This document shows, in pieces, positions 22,576-31,797 of a DNA stretch of 64,000 bases (positions are counted from its first letter, which is position 1; the number at the start of each line of letters is the position of its first letter). Made by a program: the position numbers and the translations under genes. The notes below the pieces were generated by a model. The model had not been told where the DNA came from, searched no databases, and saw only the letters and a program-made list of their open reading frames with translations. Source of the DNA: Phytobacter ursingii. Its GTDB lineage: Bacteria > Pseudomonadota > Gammaproteobacteria > Enterobacterales > Enterobacteriaceae. The DNA lies in NCBI GenBank assembly GCA_901456055.1, contig CABDWT010000016.1:310001-374000 (forward strand). The letters are read 5' to 3'.

Positions 22576-23223
22576 TTATATCGCCATTGATGAGAGCACG
22601 TTAATTTGTGTCTGTTTCGCCATATTATCGCGGTAGTCGGCCATGCGCGTCGGCCAGTTAATCCCGGCCACAATAGTCAGATTCCGCAACAAGGGGAACA
22701 GGTGAATATCATCATCCGATAGCTCGCCATTGACTGCATTTGGCTGAACGATAAGCTTATCCAGCGCGCGTAAATCATCACTGATATTTTTGATAAGGCC
22801 GGATGAATGGGACATATGCTCAGCAAAGTCGCCGATGGCCGCTTCTTTTTTGGCGACAAAGTACGCTCGCGCTTCAGGCGTCGCGAATTCATCAAAGGCG
22901 CTTTTAGCAAAGCGCGGGATGAGCAGGCGATTAACGTAGCTATTCACTTTTCTGAGCCAGGCATCGAGAGCCGGATTTTGCTTCCCGGTCAGCAGTGGCT
23001 TACCGTCGAGCTTGTCGATGTAATGCACAATATCCATGCTTTCTGGCAGATAACGGCTGTCATCTTTTTGCAGTATCGGCGCCATTTTTTTGCCGATCAT
23101 ACGGGTTGGCGTTGCCTCGTCATCATTGAGCAACACATTGAGTTCGACGGGGATATTTTTGAGACCGAAAATCATGCGGGCCTTAACGCAGAACGGGCAG
23201 TGATCATAAATGTAGAGTTTCAC
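22576..23223 (-). CDS. grxB: Glutaredoxin 2
   Basis: Large atypical glutaredoxin with a GST-like fold, active in glutathione-dependent disulphide reduction. A GTG start at 23223, with GGAGGAGA 5 bases upstream, gives 215 residues, the E. coli length; the frame extends further upstream without match. The N-terminal thioredoxin domain (1-72) has active site Cys9-Pro-Phe-Cys12; the E. coli form is CPYC. The helical domain follows, with LRALDKLIVQPNAVNGELSD. Confidence 0.96.
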   Translation of the reverse strand: MKLYIYDHCPFCVKARMIFGLKNIPVELNVLLNDDEATPTRMIGKKMAPILQKDDSRYLPESMDIVHYIDKLDGKPLLTGKQNPALDAWLRKVNSYVNRLLIPRFAKSAFDEFATPEARAYFVAKKEAAIGDFAEHMSHSSGLIKNISDDLRALDKLIVQPNAVNGELSDDDIHLFPLLRNLTIVAGINWPTRMADYRDNMAKQTQINVLSSMAI

Positions 23224-23287
23224 GATTCTCCTCCATACTGATTGTCCATCACAAAAAAGTATGGAGGAGATTAAAAGGAGTGGCAAA

Positions 23288-24496
23288 TCACGCGCCGGGT
23301 TCGAGCAGGCGAGAAGGGGTGCGTTTTTGAGCAAATTGCCACAGCAAGGCGAAAAAGGTGATAAGACCAATCAGTGCCAGCATCATCCACGGTAACGCCG
23401 GTTGACTCAGTGCTTTACCCACGTCAAACAACCAGCCACCGCCGGCGTAGCCCAGCGCGCCGCCAAAGGCCAGACCCAGACGACTGAACCCCATATAGCT
23501 GCCGCGTGCACGGGAATCAGCCAGTGCCGCACTTAACGTTTCACGTGCCGGCTCAGCAATAATGGATCCGATATAAAAGGTGCAAATCAGCGTAAACAGT
23601 TGCTGCAGGCTGGTAACAAGGCCTATTGGCAACAGGCTGAATGACATAAACAGTAGCCCGGCCATTAGCCGATGTTCCAGGCGAAACCGCTTTTCGCTCC
23701 AGCGGGCGATAGGGTATAGCAGCGTCAGCGACAGGCTGGCCTCAATGGCATACATCCATTTGACTGCCGCTGGCGAACCGGCAATATCATTCACCATGAT
23801 AGGCAGCATCAGCATCACCTGTACCGCCAGCATGTAATACCCGGTGAGCGTCAGCACATAGGTGACAAAACGTTTGTCACGCAACACGCGGCTGAGTCCT
23901 TCGCGTACCGGCGTTCTTACCGTCGATAATTTCCACGCGGGCAGTAGCCAGGCATTAAAGCCTGCGCAAAGGACAAATACAGCGGCGCCGACGACACAGA
24001 CCAGACGAAAGTCGTATTGCAGCAACCAACTGCCAATCAGAGCGCCGATCACCGCCCCCGCGCTGTCCTGCATCATCAGGATAGAGAAAAAGCGACCACG
24101 CTGGGATGGGTGAATCAGCTTGACCACCAGCGCTGTGCGCGGCGGGTCAAAGAGCGTACCGCCTAATCCGGATAATATGCAGGAGCACCACAGCAGCCAG
24201 GGATCGTGAGCGATGCCCATGGTGGCAAAACCCGCTGCACGCATGAGCATGCCGGTAACGATCAGCGGTTTGGCACCAAAACGGTCTGCGATAGCGCCGC
24301 CGAAAACGCCCAGTCCTTGCTGCACGAATTGCCGTAACCCAAGGGCAATACCGACCATTAAGGCAGCCCAACCGAGTTGATCAACAAAACGGATAGAAAT
24401 AAGCGGGAAAACGACGAAAAAACCCAGCACCACCAACATATTATCGACGAGCAGGAAATATTTACCCAGGCTCCTTGCCTGCGATACGCGTGACAT
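23288..24496 (-). CDS. mdtH: Multidrug resistance MFS transporter MdtH
   Basis: Twelve-segment major-facilitator drug exporter; E. coli MdtH raises norfloxacin and enoxacin resistance when over-expressed. ATG 24496 gives 402 residues, the family length; the frame continues 31 codons upstream with no match. [19 protein letters not shown] is the loop 2-3 signature and DPPRTALV the segment 5 region. It is divergent from rimJ. Confidence 0.95.
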   Translation of the reverse strand: MSRVSQARSLGKYFLLVDNMLVVLGFFVVFPLISIRFVDQLGWAALMVGIALGLRQFVQQGLGVFGGAIADRFGAKPLIVTGMLMRAAGFATMGIAHDPWLLWCSCILSGLGGTLFDPPRTALVVKLIHPSQRGRFFSILMMQDSAGAVIGALIGSWLLQYDFRLVCVVGAAVFVLCAGFNAWLLPAWKLSTVRTPVREGLSRVLRDKRFVTYVLTLTGYYMLAVQVMLMLPIMVNDIAGSPAAVKWMYAIEASLSLTLLYPIARWSEKRFRLEHRLMAGLLFMSFSLLPIGLVTSLQQLFTLICTFYIGSIIAEPARETLSAALADSRARGSYMGFSRLGLAFGGALGYAGGGWLFDVGKALSQPALPWMMLALIGLITFFALLWQFAQKRTPSRLLEPGA

Positions 24497-24728
24497 TCCC
24501 CCTCCCGGGAAATAAAAGAAAGTACTTTTATATTCTGCCGGGTCGTCTGCTGTTTTCCCATCATCGGGGCGACAATATTTTTTTATCAAAAGCGGGCTTT
24601 AATTCAGAGTTCTCATCGAAAAAACGTATGGATGACGAAAATGCAGGTTGTTGTTTTCACAGAGTGGCCGAGCAAATGTATAGTAAAGGGAAGGGGTTGA
24701 GAGTAGTAACCGGAAGGAGAAGGAATGA

Positions 24729-25313
24729 ATGTTTGGCTATCGCAGTAATGTGCCGAAAGTACGCCTGGTCACTGACAGGCTGGTGGTTCGCTTAGTCCAT
24801 GAGCGGGACGCCTGGCGCCTTGCGGACTATTACGCCGAGAACCGTCAATTTTTAAAGCCCTGGGAGCCGGTTCGTGATGAGAGCCATTGCTATCCGTCCG
24901 GTTGGCAGGCACGCTTGGGCATGATTAACGAATTCCATAAACAAGGAACCGCATTTTATTTCGCGCTACTCGATCCAGAAGAAAAAGAAATCATCGGTGT
25001 GGCGAATTTTTCCAATTTGGTACGCGGTTCGTTCCATGCCTGCTATCTGGGATATTCCATTGGGCAAAAATGGCAGGGGCAGGGGTTAATGTTCGAAGCG
25101 CTGACGGCAGCCATTCGCTATATGCAACGAACGCAACATTTGCACCGTATTATGGCGAATTATATGCCGCACAATAAACGCAGCGGCGATTTACTGGCGC
25201 GTCTTGGTTTTGAAAAAGAGGGCTACGCAAAAGCGTATCTGCTGATTGATGGACAGTGGCGCGACCATGTGTTGACGGCATTGACCACCAAAGACTGGAC
25301 CCCAGGTCGTTAA
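24729..25313 (+). CDS. rimJ: Ribosomal protein S5 N-acetyltransferase RimJ
   Basis: GNAT acetyltransferase that modifies the N-terminal Ala of S5 and assists small-subunit assembly. It has 194 residues, as in E. coli. An AAGGAGAAGGA site precedes ATG 24729. The acetyl-CoA loop is in [20 protein letters not shown] (QxxGxG/A region). It heads the rimJ-yceH-mviM group with very short gaps. Confidence 0.96.
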   Translation: MFGYRSNVPKVRLVTDRLVVRLVHERDAWRLADYYAENRQFLKPWEPVRDESHCYPSGWQARLGMINEFHKQGTAFYFALLDPEEKEIIGVANFSNLVRGSFHACYLGYSIGQKWQGQGLMFEALTAAIRYMQRTQHLHRIMANYMPHNKRSGDLLARLGFEKEGYAKAYLLIDGQWRDHVLTALTTKDWTPGR

Positions 25314-25322
25314 GGAGAAAAC

Positions 25323-25976
25323 ATGAAGTATCAGCTCACTGCCACGGAAGCGCGCGTCATCGGATGCTTGCTGGAAAAGCAGGTCACTACGCCAGAACAA
25401 TATCCATTGTCAGTCAATGCCGTGGTGACCGCATGTAACCAAAAAACCAACCGTGAACCGGTAATGAACCTCAGCGAGCATGAGGTGCAGGACGTGCTGG
25501 ATACGCTGGTTAAGCGTCACTATTTGCGTACCGTCAGCGGTTTCGGTAACCGTGTCACTAAATATGAGCAGCGTTTCTGCAACTCCGAATTTGGCGACCT
25601 GAAACTCACTCCAGCGGAAGTGGCCATCATTACCACGCTATTACTGCGTGGCGCGCAGACGCCAGGCGAACTGCGTGGACGCGCGGCGCGGATGCATGAA
25701 TTTAACGATATGGGTGAAGTGGAAAGCGCGCTGGAGAATCTGGCTCAGCGCGAAGATGGTCCGTACGTTGTGCGCCTGGCCAGAGAGCCTGGCAAACGGG
25801 AAAGCCGTTACATGCATCTATTTAGCGGTGATGTGGAGACGCTGATTAACGTTGTGGAGGCAGTAAGCCCGCTTGATACCAATAGCGATCTGGCTTCACG
25901 TGTCGAAGCGCTGGAAAACGACGTTGCCGAGCTGAAACAGCGTCTGGCGTCATTACTCGAACATCTGGGAGATTAA
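25323..25976 (+). CDS. yceH: DUF480 protein YceH
   Basis: Conserved protein with two winged-helix-like domains; function unknown. It has 217 residues (E. coli 215). The N-terminal block [20 protein letters not shown] and the motif [15 protein letters not shown] are family signatures. The C-terminus ends in a short coiled coil ([20 protein letters not shown]). It is 9 bases after rimJ and 2 bases before mviM. Confidence 0.95.
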   Translation: MKYQLTATEARVIGCLLEKQVTTPEQYPLSVNAVVTACNQKTNREPVMNLSEHEVQDVLDTLVKRHYLRTVSGFGNRVTKYEQRFCNSEFGDLKLTPAEVAIITTLLLRGAQTPGELRGRAARMHEFNDMGEVESALENLAQREDGPYVVRLAREPGKRESRYMHLFSGDVETLINVVEAVSPLDTNSDLASRVEALENDVAELKQRLASLLEHLGD

Positions 25977-25978
25977 TC

Positions 25979-26902
25979 GTGGCGGCATTACGTATTGGGG
26001 TGGTGGGATTGGGCGGCATCGCGCAAAAAGCCTGGTTACCGGTACTCGGGGCGGCGACCGACTGGACGCTGGCGGCCGCATGGTCGCCGACGCGGGAAAA
26101 AGCGCAGCGCGTGTGCGACACCTGGCGTATCCCTTATGCCGGGTCGTTAGCCGATCTCGCTGCGCAGTGCGACGCAGTCTTTGTCCATACCTCTACTGTC
26201 TCGCATTATGCAGTGGTGAGTGAACTGCTTAATGCCGGTGTCCATGTTTGCGTCGACAAACCCCTGGCAGAAAATCTGGCAGATGCGGAAAAGCTCATTG
26301 AACTGGCGGCGCGCAAAAAGTTGACGCTGATGGTGGGGTTTAACCGCCGTTTCGCGCCGCTGTACCGTCAGTTAAAACGTCATTTGCCGCAGGCTGCATC
26401 GCTGCGTATGGATAAACACCGCAGCAACAGCGTTGGTCCACACGATCTGCGTTTCACCTTACTGGATGATTATCTGCATGTTGTGGATACGGCACTGTGG
26501 TTAGCAGGAGGCAGCGCGTCGCTTGCCAGCGGCACATTGCTGACCAATGACGAGGGTGAAATGATTTATGCCGAGCACCACTTTGCGCAGGGCGCGTTGA
26601 ACATCACCACCAGTATGCATCGCCGTGCCGGTAGTCAACGTGAGTGGGTGCAGGCCGTAACGGATGGCGGACTTTATGACGTTACCGATATGCGTGAATG
26701 GCGCGAAGAACAGGGGCAGGGGATAGTGACGCCGGCAATCCCCGGCTGGCAGAGTACTCTGGAGCAGCGAGGCTTCGCAGGATGCGCGCGTCATTTTATT
26801 GAATGTGTGCAAAATCAGACGGTTCCGGAAACAGCCGGAGAACAGGCCATCATGGCCCAGCGCATCGTTGAAAAACTCTGGCGTGAGGCGATGAGCGAAT
26901 AA
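25979..26902 (+). CDS. mviM: Gfo/Idh/MocA-family oxidoreductase MviM
   Basis: Predicted NAD(P)-dependent oxidoreductase with unknown substrate; despite its name, no virulence role is established. A GTG start at 25979 gives 307 residues. The Rossmann start GVVGLGGIAQKAWLPVL and the EKPxA-type motif as VCVDKPLAENLADAE are clear. It precedes murJ by 106 bases with a hairpin between, so coupling to murJ is only partial. Confidence 0.95.
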   Translation: MAALRIGVVGLGGIAQKAWLPVLGAATDWTLAAAWSPTREKAQRVCDTWRIPYAGSLADLAAQCDAVFVHTSTVSHYAVVSELLNAGVHVCVDKPLAENLADAEKLIELAARKKLTLMVGFNRRFAPLYRQLKRHLPQAASLRMDKHRSNSVGPHDLRFTLLDDYLHVVDTALWLAGGSASLASGTLLTNDEGEMIYAEHHFAQGALNITTSMHRRAGSQREWVQAVTDGGLYDVTDMREWREEQGQGIVTPAIPGWQSTLEQRGFAGCARHFIECVQNQTVPETAGEQAIMAQRIVEKLWREAMSE

Positions 26903-26966
26903 CCCTCTGTAACATATGGCGGTAGAAATTCGCGTTATTCCAGGTAGACTAAGCGCTTCGCGATAC

Positions 26967-26991
26967 CAACGCCTGCTTTGTGCAGGCGTTG
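26967..26991 (+). terminator. Strong hairpin between mviM and murJ
   Basis: Perfect 10-bp stem CAACGCCTGC/GCAGGCGTTG with a five-base loop, ending 17 bases before the murJ ATG. Only a short T-run follows, so it may be a weak terminator of mviM or a leader structure that limits murJ translation. Confidence 0.6.
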
Positions 26992-27008
26992 TGTTTATGG
27001 AATCCTAA

Positions 27009-28544
27009 ATGAACTTATTAAAATCGCTGGCGGCAGTCAGCTCAATGACCATGTTTTCTCGCGTGCTGGGTTTCGCACGTGATGCCATTGTGGCGAGGGT
27101 ATTTGGTGCGGGGATGGCGACCGATGCCTTCTTTGTGGCATTTAAACTGCCGAATCTCTTACGACGTATTTTTGCCGAAGGGGCATTCTCTCAGGCTTTT
27201 GTGCCCATTCTTGCAGAATATAAAAGTAAACAGGGCGAAGAGGCGACGCGGGTTTTTGTTGCGTATGTCTCAGGGCTGTTAACACTGGCGCTGGCTGTTG
27301 TCACCATTGCCGGGATGCTGGCGGCGCCTTGGGTGATTCTGGTTACGGCGCCGGGGTTTGCCGATACCGCCGATAAATTTGCCTTAACCTCTCAGCTTTT
27401 GCAGATAACGTTCCCCTATATTTTGCTGATTTCACTGGCGTCACTCGCCGGGGCAATTCTGAATACCTGGAACCGTTTCTCGGTCCCGGCATTCGCGCCC
27501 ACATTGCTTAATATCAGCATGATTGGTTTTGCGCTGTTTGGCGCGCCATATTTCCATCCGCCCGTACTGGCGCTGGCATGGGCGGTAACGGTGGGCGGTA
27601 TCCTGCAGTTGGTTTATCAACTGCCGCATCTGAAAAAAATTGGCATGCTGGTGCTGCCGCGAATTAGTTTTCGCGATGCGGGCGCGATGCGCGTGATGAA
27701 ACAGATGGGGCCGGCGATCCTCGGCGTATCGGTCAGTCAGATCTCCCTGATTATCAATACCATTTTCGCCTCCTTCCTGGTCTCTGGTTCGGTCTCCTGG
27801 ATGTATTACGCTGACCGCCTGATGGAGTTTCCATCCGGGGTGCTTGGCGTGGCGCTGGGGACGATTCTGCTGCCGTCGCTCTCGCGAAGTTTTGCCAGCG
27901 GTAATCATGATGAGTATTGCCGCCTGATGGATTGGGGGCTGCGGTTGTGCTTTTTGCTGGCGCTTCCCAGCGCGGTGGCGTTAGGCATTCTCGCAAAGCC
28001 GCTGACGGTTTCGCTTTTTCAGTATGGTAAGTTCACCCCGTTTGACGCCCAGATGACGCAGCGCGCGCTCATCGCCTATTCGGTTGGCCTGATGGGCCTC
28101 ATTGTGGTGAAAGTGTTGGCGCCAGGGTTCTATTCACGACAAAACATCAAAACGCCGGTAAAGATTGCTATCGTCACGCTGGTGATGACGCAATTAATGA
28201 ACCTGGCGTTTATCGGCCCGCTAAAACATGCCGGTCTGTCACTCTCGATCGGTCTGGCGGCGTGCCTCAATGCCAGTCTGCTCTACTGGCAGTTGCGTAA
28301 GCAAAATATCTTTACCCCGCAGGCCGGTTGGGGACGTTTTCTGACACGTCTGATTATTGCGGTGCTTGTGATGGCCGCAGCACTGTTTGGCATGCTGTAT
28401 GTGATGCCAGACTGGGCGCAAGGCAATATGGCACATCGCCTGATTCGGCTAATGGCCGTGGTGGTGGTGGGGGTTGTGGCTTACTTTGCTACGCTGGCGC
28501 TGCTGGGGTTCAGAGTGAAAGACTTCGCCCGTCGGATAGCGTAA
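27009..28544 (+). CDS. murJ: Lipid II flippase MurJ
   Basis: Essential inner-membrane flippase that moves lipid II outward for peptidoglycan synthesis (also mviN). It has 511 residues, as in E. coli, and 14 hydrophobic segments. The key charged residues of the cavity are present in [17 protein letters not shown] (Arg18, Arg24). [20 protein letters not shown] and GALLN-type turn residues follow. It is convergent with flgN. Confidence 0.97.
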   Translation: MNLLKSLAAVSSMTMFSRVLGFARDAIVARVFGAGMATDAFFVAFKLPNLLRRIFAEGAFSQAFVPILAEYKSKQGEEATRVFVAYVSGLLTLALAVVTIAGMLAAPWVILVTAPGFADTADKFALTSQLLQITFPYILLISLASLAGAILNTWNRFSVPAFAPTLLNISMIGFALFGAPYFHPPVLALAWAVTVGGILQLVYQLPHLKKIGMLVLPRISFRDAGAMRVMKQMGPAILGVSVSQISLIINTIFASFLVSGSVSWMYYADRLMEFPSGVLGVALGTILLPSLSRSFASGNHDEYCRLMDWGLRLCFLLALPSAVALGILAKPLTVSLFQYGKFTPFDAQMTQRALIAYSVGLMGLIVVKVLAPGFYSRQNIKTPVKIAIVTLVMTQLMNLAFIGPLKHAGLSLSIGLAACLNASLLYWQLRKQNIFTPQAGWGRFLTRLIIAVLVMAAALFGMLYVMPDWAQGNMAHRLIRLMAVVVVGVVAYFATLALLGFRVKDFARRIA

Positions 28545-28552
28545 ACGCGAAA

Positions 28553-28579
28553 GGGAGTCGACCCTGACAGGCGACTCCC
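28553..28579. terminator. Hairpin between convergent murJ and flgN
   Basis: Perfect 8-bp stem GGGAGTCG/CGACTCCC with an 11-base loop, 8 bases after the murJ stop and 25 before that of flgN. Neither strand has a clear T-tract, so termination strength is uncertain. Confidence 0.5.
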
Positions 28580-28604
28580 GCAAAGAAGAATGTGAACGCG
28601 ACAG

Positions 28605-29027
28605 CTAGATGGAAATCTTTTTTCCGCCCCTGCTACCCGTAAAGGTCTGACCATTCGCACCATAAAGCCCTGGCTCCTGGTGAGGTTTCAGTACCTCGAG
28701 CGCTTTTCGGTTAAGGGCAATTTGCCCTTCGAGCAACCAGCCGTTGTGCTGGTTCAGATCGCGCAGGTGTTGCGTTTTTCGGGTGATTATCTGCCAGCGA
28801 TCGGCAATATCGTCGTTCGCGCTACTTTGCACTTTCTGCGCTTCGCGGCGTTGCTGCTCGAGATAATCCAGTGTGGCAAGCAATGAGCTTTTCTCTTCCG
28901 TGATGCGCTGCAGCGTGCTGCTATGCACATGGCCCACAGAGAGTTGTTTTTGCTCAGCATCCATCACGTCTTTTAATGCGTTCAGGATAACTGTCATTTG
29001 ATCAAGAATATCTGACAGTTGATTCAT
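28605..29027 (-). CDS. flgN: Flagellar export chaperone FlgN
   Basis: Cytoplasmic chaperone for the hook-filament junction proteins FlgK and FlgL. It has 140 residues, the usual size, and is mostly helical with heptads (ILDQMTVILNALKDVMDAEQ at the N-terminus). It begins 3 bases after flgM ends and should be made from both the flgA and the sigma-28 flgM promoters. Confidence 0.95.
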   Translation of the reverse strand: MNQLSDILDQMTVILNALKDVMDAEQKQLSVGHVHSSTLQRITEEKSSLLATLDYLEQQRREAQKVQSSANDDIADRWQIITRKTQHLRDLNQHNGWLLEGQIALNRKALEVLKPHQEPGLYGANGQTFTGSRGGKKISI

Positions 29028-29030
29028 ACA

Positions 29031-29321
29031 TTATTTACTCAAGTAACTCTGCACTTCGTTAATCAGGGCATCAGCGATTTTGCCGGTGTCCATCTTCAGC
29101 TCACCATTACGGATTGCCGTTTTCAGTTGTTCAACGCGTTCCATATTGACGTCGCCGCTGCCCGGCTGCATCAGTTTGGATTGGGCATCGCTCAGCGTTA
29201 CGCTCGTGCTGTTGGCGGTCTTCGATTTTTCCAGACGTACTTTCTGTGCCTGGGTGTCGCTGGTCTCACGTGTTGTAACGGTGCTAACCGGCTTTAAAGG
29301 CGATGTACGATCAATGCTCAT
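29031..29321 (-). CDS. flgM: Anti-sigma-28 factor FlgM
   Basis: Holds FliA (sigma-28) inactive until it is exported through the finished hook. It has 96 residues (E. coli 97), starts [20 protein letters not shown], and has a C-terminal FliA-binding helical part ([20 protein letters not shown]). A sigma-28 promoter lies directly upstream. Confidence 0.96.
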   Translation of the reverse strand: MSIDRTSPLKPVSTVTTRETSDTQAQKVRLEKSKTANSTSVTLSDAQSKLMQPGSGDVNMERVEQLKTAIRNGELKMDTGKIADALINEVQSYLSK

Positions 29322-29384
29322 AGTGTGTTGTCCTCATAGAGGTTTTCCGGCGTTTTGGGTCTGCCATCTTCAGTCGTTGCTTAT

Positions 29385-29411
29385 TTATCGGCAGATGCCG
29401 CAGATTCTTTA
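29385..29411 (-). promoter_or_regulatory. Sigma-28 (FliA) promoter of flgMN
   Basis: Minus strand TAAAGAAT, 11 bases, GCCGATAA: an almost perfect match to the sigma-28 consensus TAAAGTTT-N11-GCCGATAA. It lies between flgA and flgM. Confidence 0.95.
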
Positions 29412-29417
29412 AAAAGA

Positions 29418-30083
29418 TTATAGGTTAATCAGAATATTCCCATCAGCGCCGACAATTCCACTTACAATTTGCCCTGAAGACATGCGTACCCGGGCACTTT
29501 GCGACACCGCCGCATTGTTCAGTGCCTGGCCTTCACTATTGACACTAAAGCCTTCACCATTTGCAACTACCATCACACGCTGGCCGGCTTTTACTCGCCA
29601 CGCCTGGCGCAACATCGAAAGCTGAACCGGTTGATCGGGTGAGAGATCGCGCAGGCTTACAGCATCTTGTGCCTGAGAAATATCGAGCATTGTTTTCGGC
29701 GGTAACTGATCGAGTCTGCCGCGTTTGAGCGCTACGCTGCCCGGCGTCAGAACCGTGCCACGGGCAATCGCCTGAGCGGCGACAACATAATTTCCCGTCG
29801 CCTGGACGTTCACCTGTAAATAGCGTTTTTCGTTACCGCAGTTGGTTAATACGTTGACGTTTCCCCAAAGCTGAGCGTACCCCGTCAAACTTAAGGCTGG
29901 TTGCTCGCAGGTGGGATAAAGATTTTTCGGCGTGCGTATTGTTACCACCACCTCGTCACTAAAGCCAGCCAGTCGTTGTGCAAAAAACGCGGTGAGCTGC
30001 GCTTTTAAGTCTTGCGCCAACACTTGCGGGCTTAAAATCAAAAACAGCAATGCCGCGGCTAAACCGCTTTTCAACGTGTTCAT
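29418..30083 (-). CDS. flgA: Flagellar P-ring assembly chaperone FlgA
   Basis: Periplasmic chaperone for FlgI assembly into the P ring. It has 221 residues (E. coli 219). The signal peptide is MNTLKSGLAAALLFLILSP-QVLA. A C-terminal SAF domain is visible: IARGTVLTPGSVALKRGRLD and WRVKAGQRVMVVANGEGFSV. It is first gene of flgAMN and divergent from flgB. Confidence 0.96.
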   Translation of the reverse strand: MNTLKSGLAAALLFLILSPQVLAQDLKAQLTAFFAQRLAGFSDEVVVTIRTPKNLYPTCEQPALSLTGYAQLWGNVNVLTNCGNEKRYLQVNVQATGNYVVAAQAIARGTVLTPGSVALKRGRLDQLPPKTMLDISQAQDAVSLRDLSPDQPVQLSMLRQAWRVKAGQRVMVVANGEGFSVNSEGQALNNAAVSQSARVRMSSGQIVSGIVGADGNILINL

Positions 30084-30150
30084 CGCAGACCCCTGCCTGT
30101 TATTTGTTGAAGAGATGACAGGATTCTACCCGCCATACAAATCTATCAAC

Positions 30151-30183
30151 GGAATAAATAGCGACGCATTTTGCGCTTATTCC
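30151..30183. promoter_or_regulatory. FlhDC operator between flgA and flgB
   Basis: GGAATAAATAGCG, ten bases, then CGCTTATTCC: an inverted repeat with the AATAGCG-N10-CGCTATT layout of FlhD4C2 class 2 sites. It lies 67 bases upstream of flgA and 66 bases upstream of flgB and can serve both. Confidence 0.8.
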
Positions 30184-30248
30184 GTCGATAAGGCGCGCGT
30201 AAGGAGATTTAAGCTGTTGACTAAATAATTGTCATCAGCGGGGAAGCC

Positions 30249-30665
30249 ATGCTCGATAAACTTGATGCCGCGTTACGGTTCCAGCAAGAAGCACTGAATC
30301 TGAGCGCGCAGCGCCAGGAAATCCTGGCCTCCAATATTGCTAACGCCGATACCCCGGGGTATCAGGCGCGTGATATGGATTTTTCCAGCGAACTGAAGAA
30401 GGTGATGGAACGTGGCCGGGCAGAGAACACAGGCGTCTCGCTGGCGTTAACTTCCAGTCGTCATATTCCGGCGCAAGCTATCTCCACCCCCTCTGCGGAC
30501 CTGCTTTACCGTATTCCGGATCAGCCATCTGCCGATGGCAATACCGTGGATATGGATCGTGAGCGTACACAGTTTGCGGATAACAGCCTTAAGTATCAGA
30601 CAGGGCTGACCGTACTGGGCGGGCAGATTAAAAGCATGATGTCCGTGTTGCAGGGGAATAACTAA
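30249..30665 (+). CDS. flgB: Proximal rod protein FlgB
   Basis: Proximal rod component of the flagellar basal body, exported by the flagellar type III system. It has 138 residues, the family length. [20 protein letters not shown] is the rod-hook signature near residue 26. It opens the flgBCDEFGHIJ class 2 operon. Confidence 0.97.
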   Translation: MLDKLDAALRFQQEALNLSAQRQEILASNIANADTPGYQARDMDFSSELKKVMERGRAENTGVSLALTSSRHIPAQAISTPSADLLYRIPDQPSADGNTVDMDRERTQFADNSLKYQTGLTVLGGQIKSMMSVLQGNN

Positions 30666-30667
30666 CC

Positions 30668-31072
30668 ATGGCTTTGCTGAATATCTTTGATGTCGCTGGC
30701 TCTGCGTTAACCGCACAGTCCAAACGTTTGAACATGGCCGCCAGTAACCTGGCGAACGCCGACAGCGTCGCCGGGCCGGACGGAAAACCTTATCGCGCTA
30801 AACAAGTCGTTTTTCAGGTGGATGCTGCACCTGGCCAGGCAACGGGCGGCGTAAAAGTGGCAGGTGTTGTTGAAAGCCAGGCACCCGACAAGCTGGTTTA
30901 TGAACCCGGCAACCCACTGGCGGATGCGAAGGGCTACGTCAAGATGCCTAACGTTGATGTTGTCGGTGAAATGGTGAACACCATGTCCGCGTCCCGCAGC
31001 TATCAGGCGAACGTGGAGGTGCTCAACACCGTTAAAAACATGATGCTTAAAACGCTTACCCTCGGCCAGTAA
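30668..31072 (+). CDS. flgC: Proximal rod protein FlgC
   Basis: Proximal rod component next to FlgB. It has 134 residues, the usual size. Rod signature [20 protein letters not shown] is at the N-terminus and [20 protein letters not shown] with the C-terminal helix closes it. It starts 2 bases after flgB. Confidence 0.97.
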   Translation: MALLNIFDVAGSALTAQSKRLNMAASNLANADSVAGPDGKPYRAKQVVFQVDAAPGQATGGVKVAGVVESQAPDKLVYEPGNPLADAKGYVKMPNVDVVGEMVNTMSASRSYQANVEVLNTVKNMMLKTLTLGQ

Positions 31073-31084
31073 AAGGAGACATAA

Positions 31085-31771
31085 ATGTCTATCGCCGTAA
31101 ATGTGAACGACACATCCAGCAACAGTGTCAGCTCCACCAGCAGCAGTAGCAGCTCGTCTCCGCTGACCACGAGTAGCGCGTCAGATCTACAGAGCAGCTT
31201 CCTGACCCTGTTAGTCGCACAGTTAAAAAACCAGGACCCGACCAACCCGCTTCAGAACAATGAGCTGACCTCGCAGCTTGCGCAGATCAGTACGCTGAAC
31301 GGGATTGAAAAACTGAATACCACGCTGGGCTCTATCTCCGGTCAGATCGACAGCAGCCAGGCGCTGCAGGCGAGCAACCTGGTGGGCCATGGCGTGATGA
31401 TTGAAGGCACAACGGTTCTGGCCGGTAACTCAACCACAACGCCGTTTGGCGTTGAATTGACCCAGGCTGCGGACAAAGCAACCGCGACCATCACCAGTAA
31501 AGACGGCACCGTCGTTCAGACCGTTAACCTGGGGCCGCTGACCGCGGGTGTCCACACCTTTAGTTGGGATGGGAAGCTTTCAGACGGCACTACCGCCCCC
31601 GACGGTTCTTATAAAGTTTCTATCGCCGCCAGTTCAGGCACTACGCAACTGGTTGCTCAGCCGCTGCAATACGCTCTGGTTCAGGGTGTAACGCTGTCGG
31701 ATTCAGGCAACAAGTTAGATTTGGGTACCTACGGCACCACTACGCTCAACGAAGTTCGGCAGATTATTTAA
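31085..31771 (+). CDS. flgD: Hook cap protein FlgD
   Basis: Scaffold at the tip of the growing hook, required for FlgE polymerisation and later discarded. It has 228 residues (E. coli 231). A Ser-rich N-terminus (about residues 8-35) precedes the conserved FLTLLVAQLKNQDPTNPLQN. The C-terminal half is a FlgD Ig/Tudor-type fold with FSWDGKLSDGTTAPDGSY. Confidence 0.96.
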   Translation: MSIAVNVNDTSSNSVSSTSSSSSSSPLTTSSASDLQSSFLTLLVAQLKNQDPTNPLQNNELTSQLAQISTLNGIEKLNTTLGSISGQIDSSQALQASNLVGHGVMIEGTTVLAGNSTTTPFGVELTQAADKATATITSKDGTVVQTVNLGPLTAGVHTFSWDGKLSDGTTAPDGSYKVSIAASSGTTQLVAQPLQYALVQGVTLSDSGNKLDLGTYGTTTLNEVRQII

Positions 31772-31797
31772 GCCTTAACACTTATCAGGAGTAAGTC

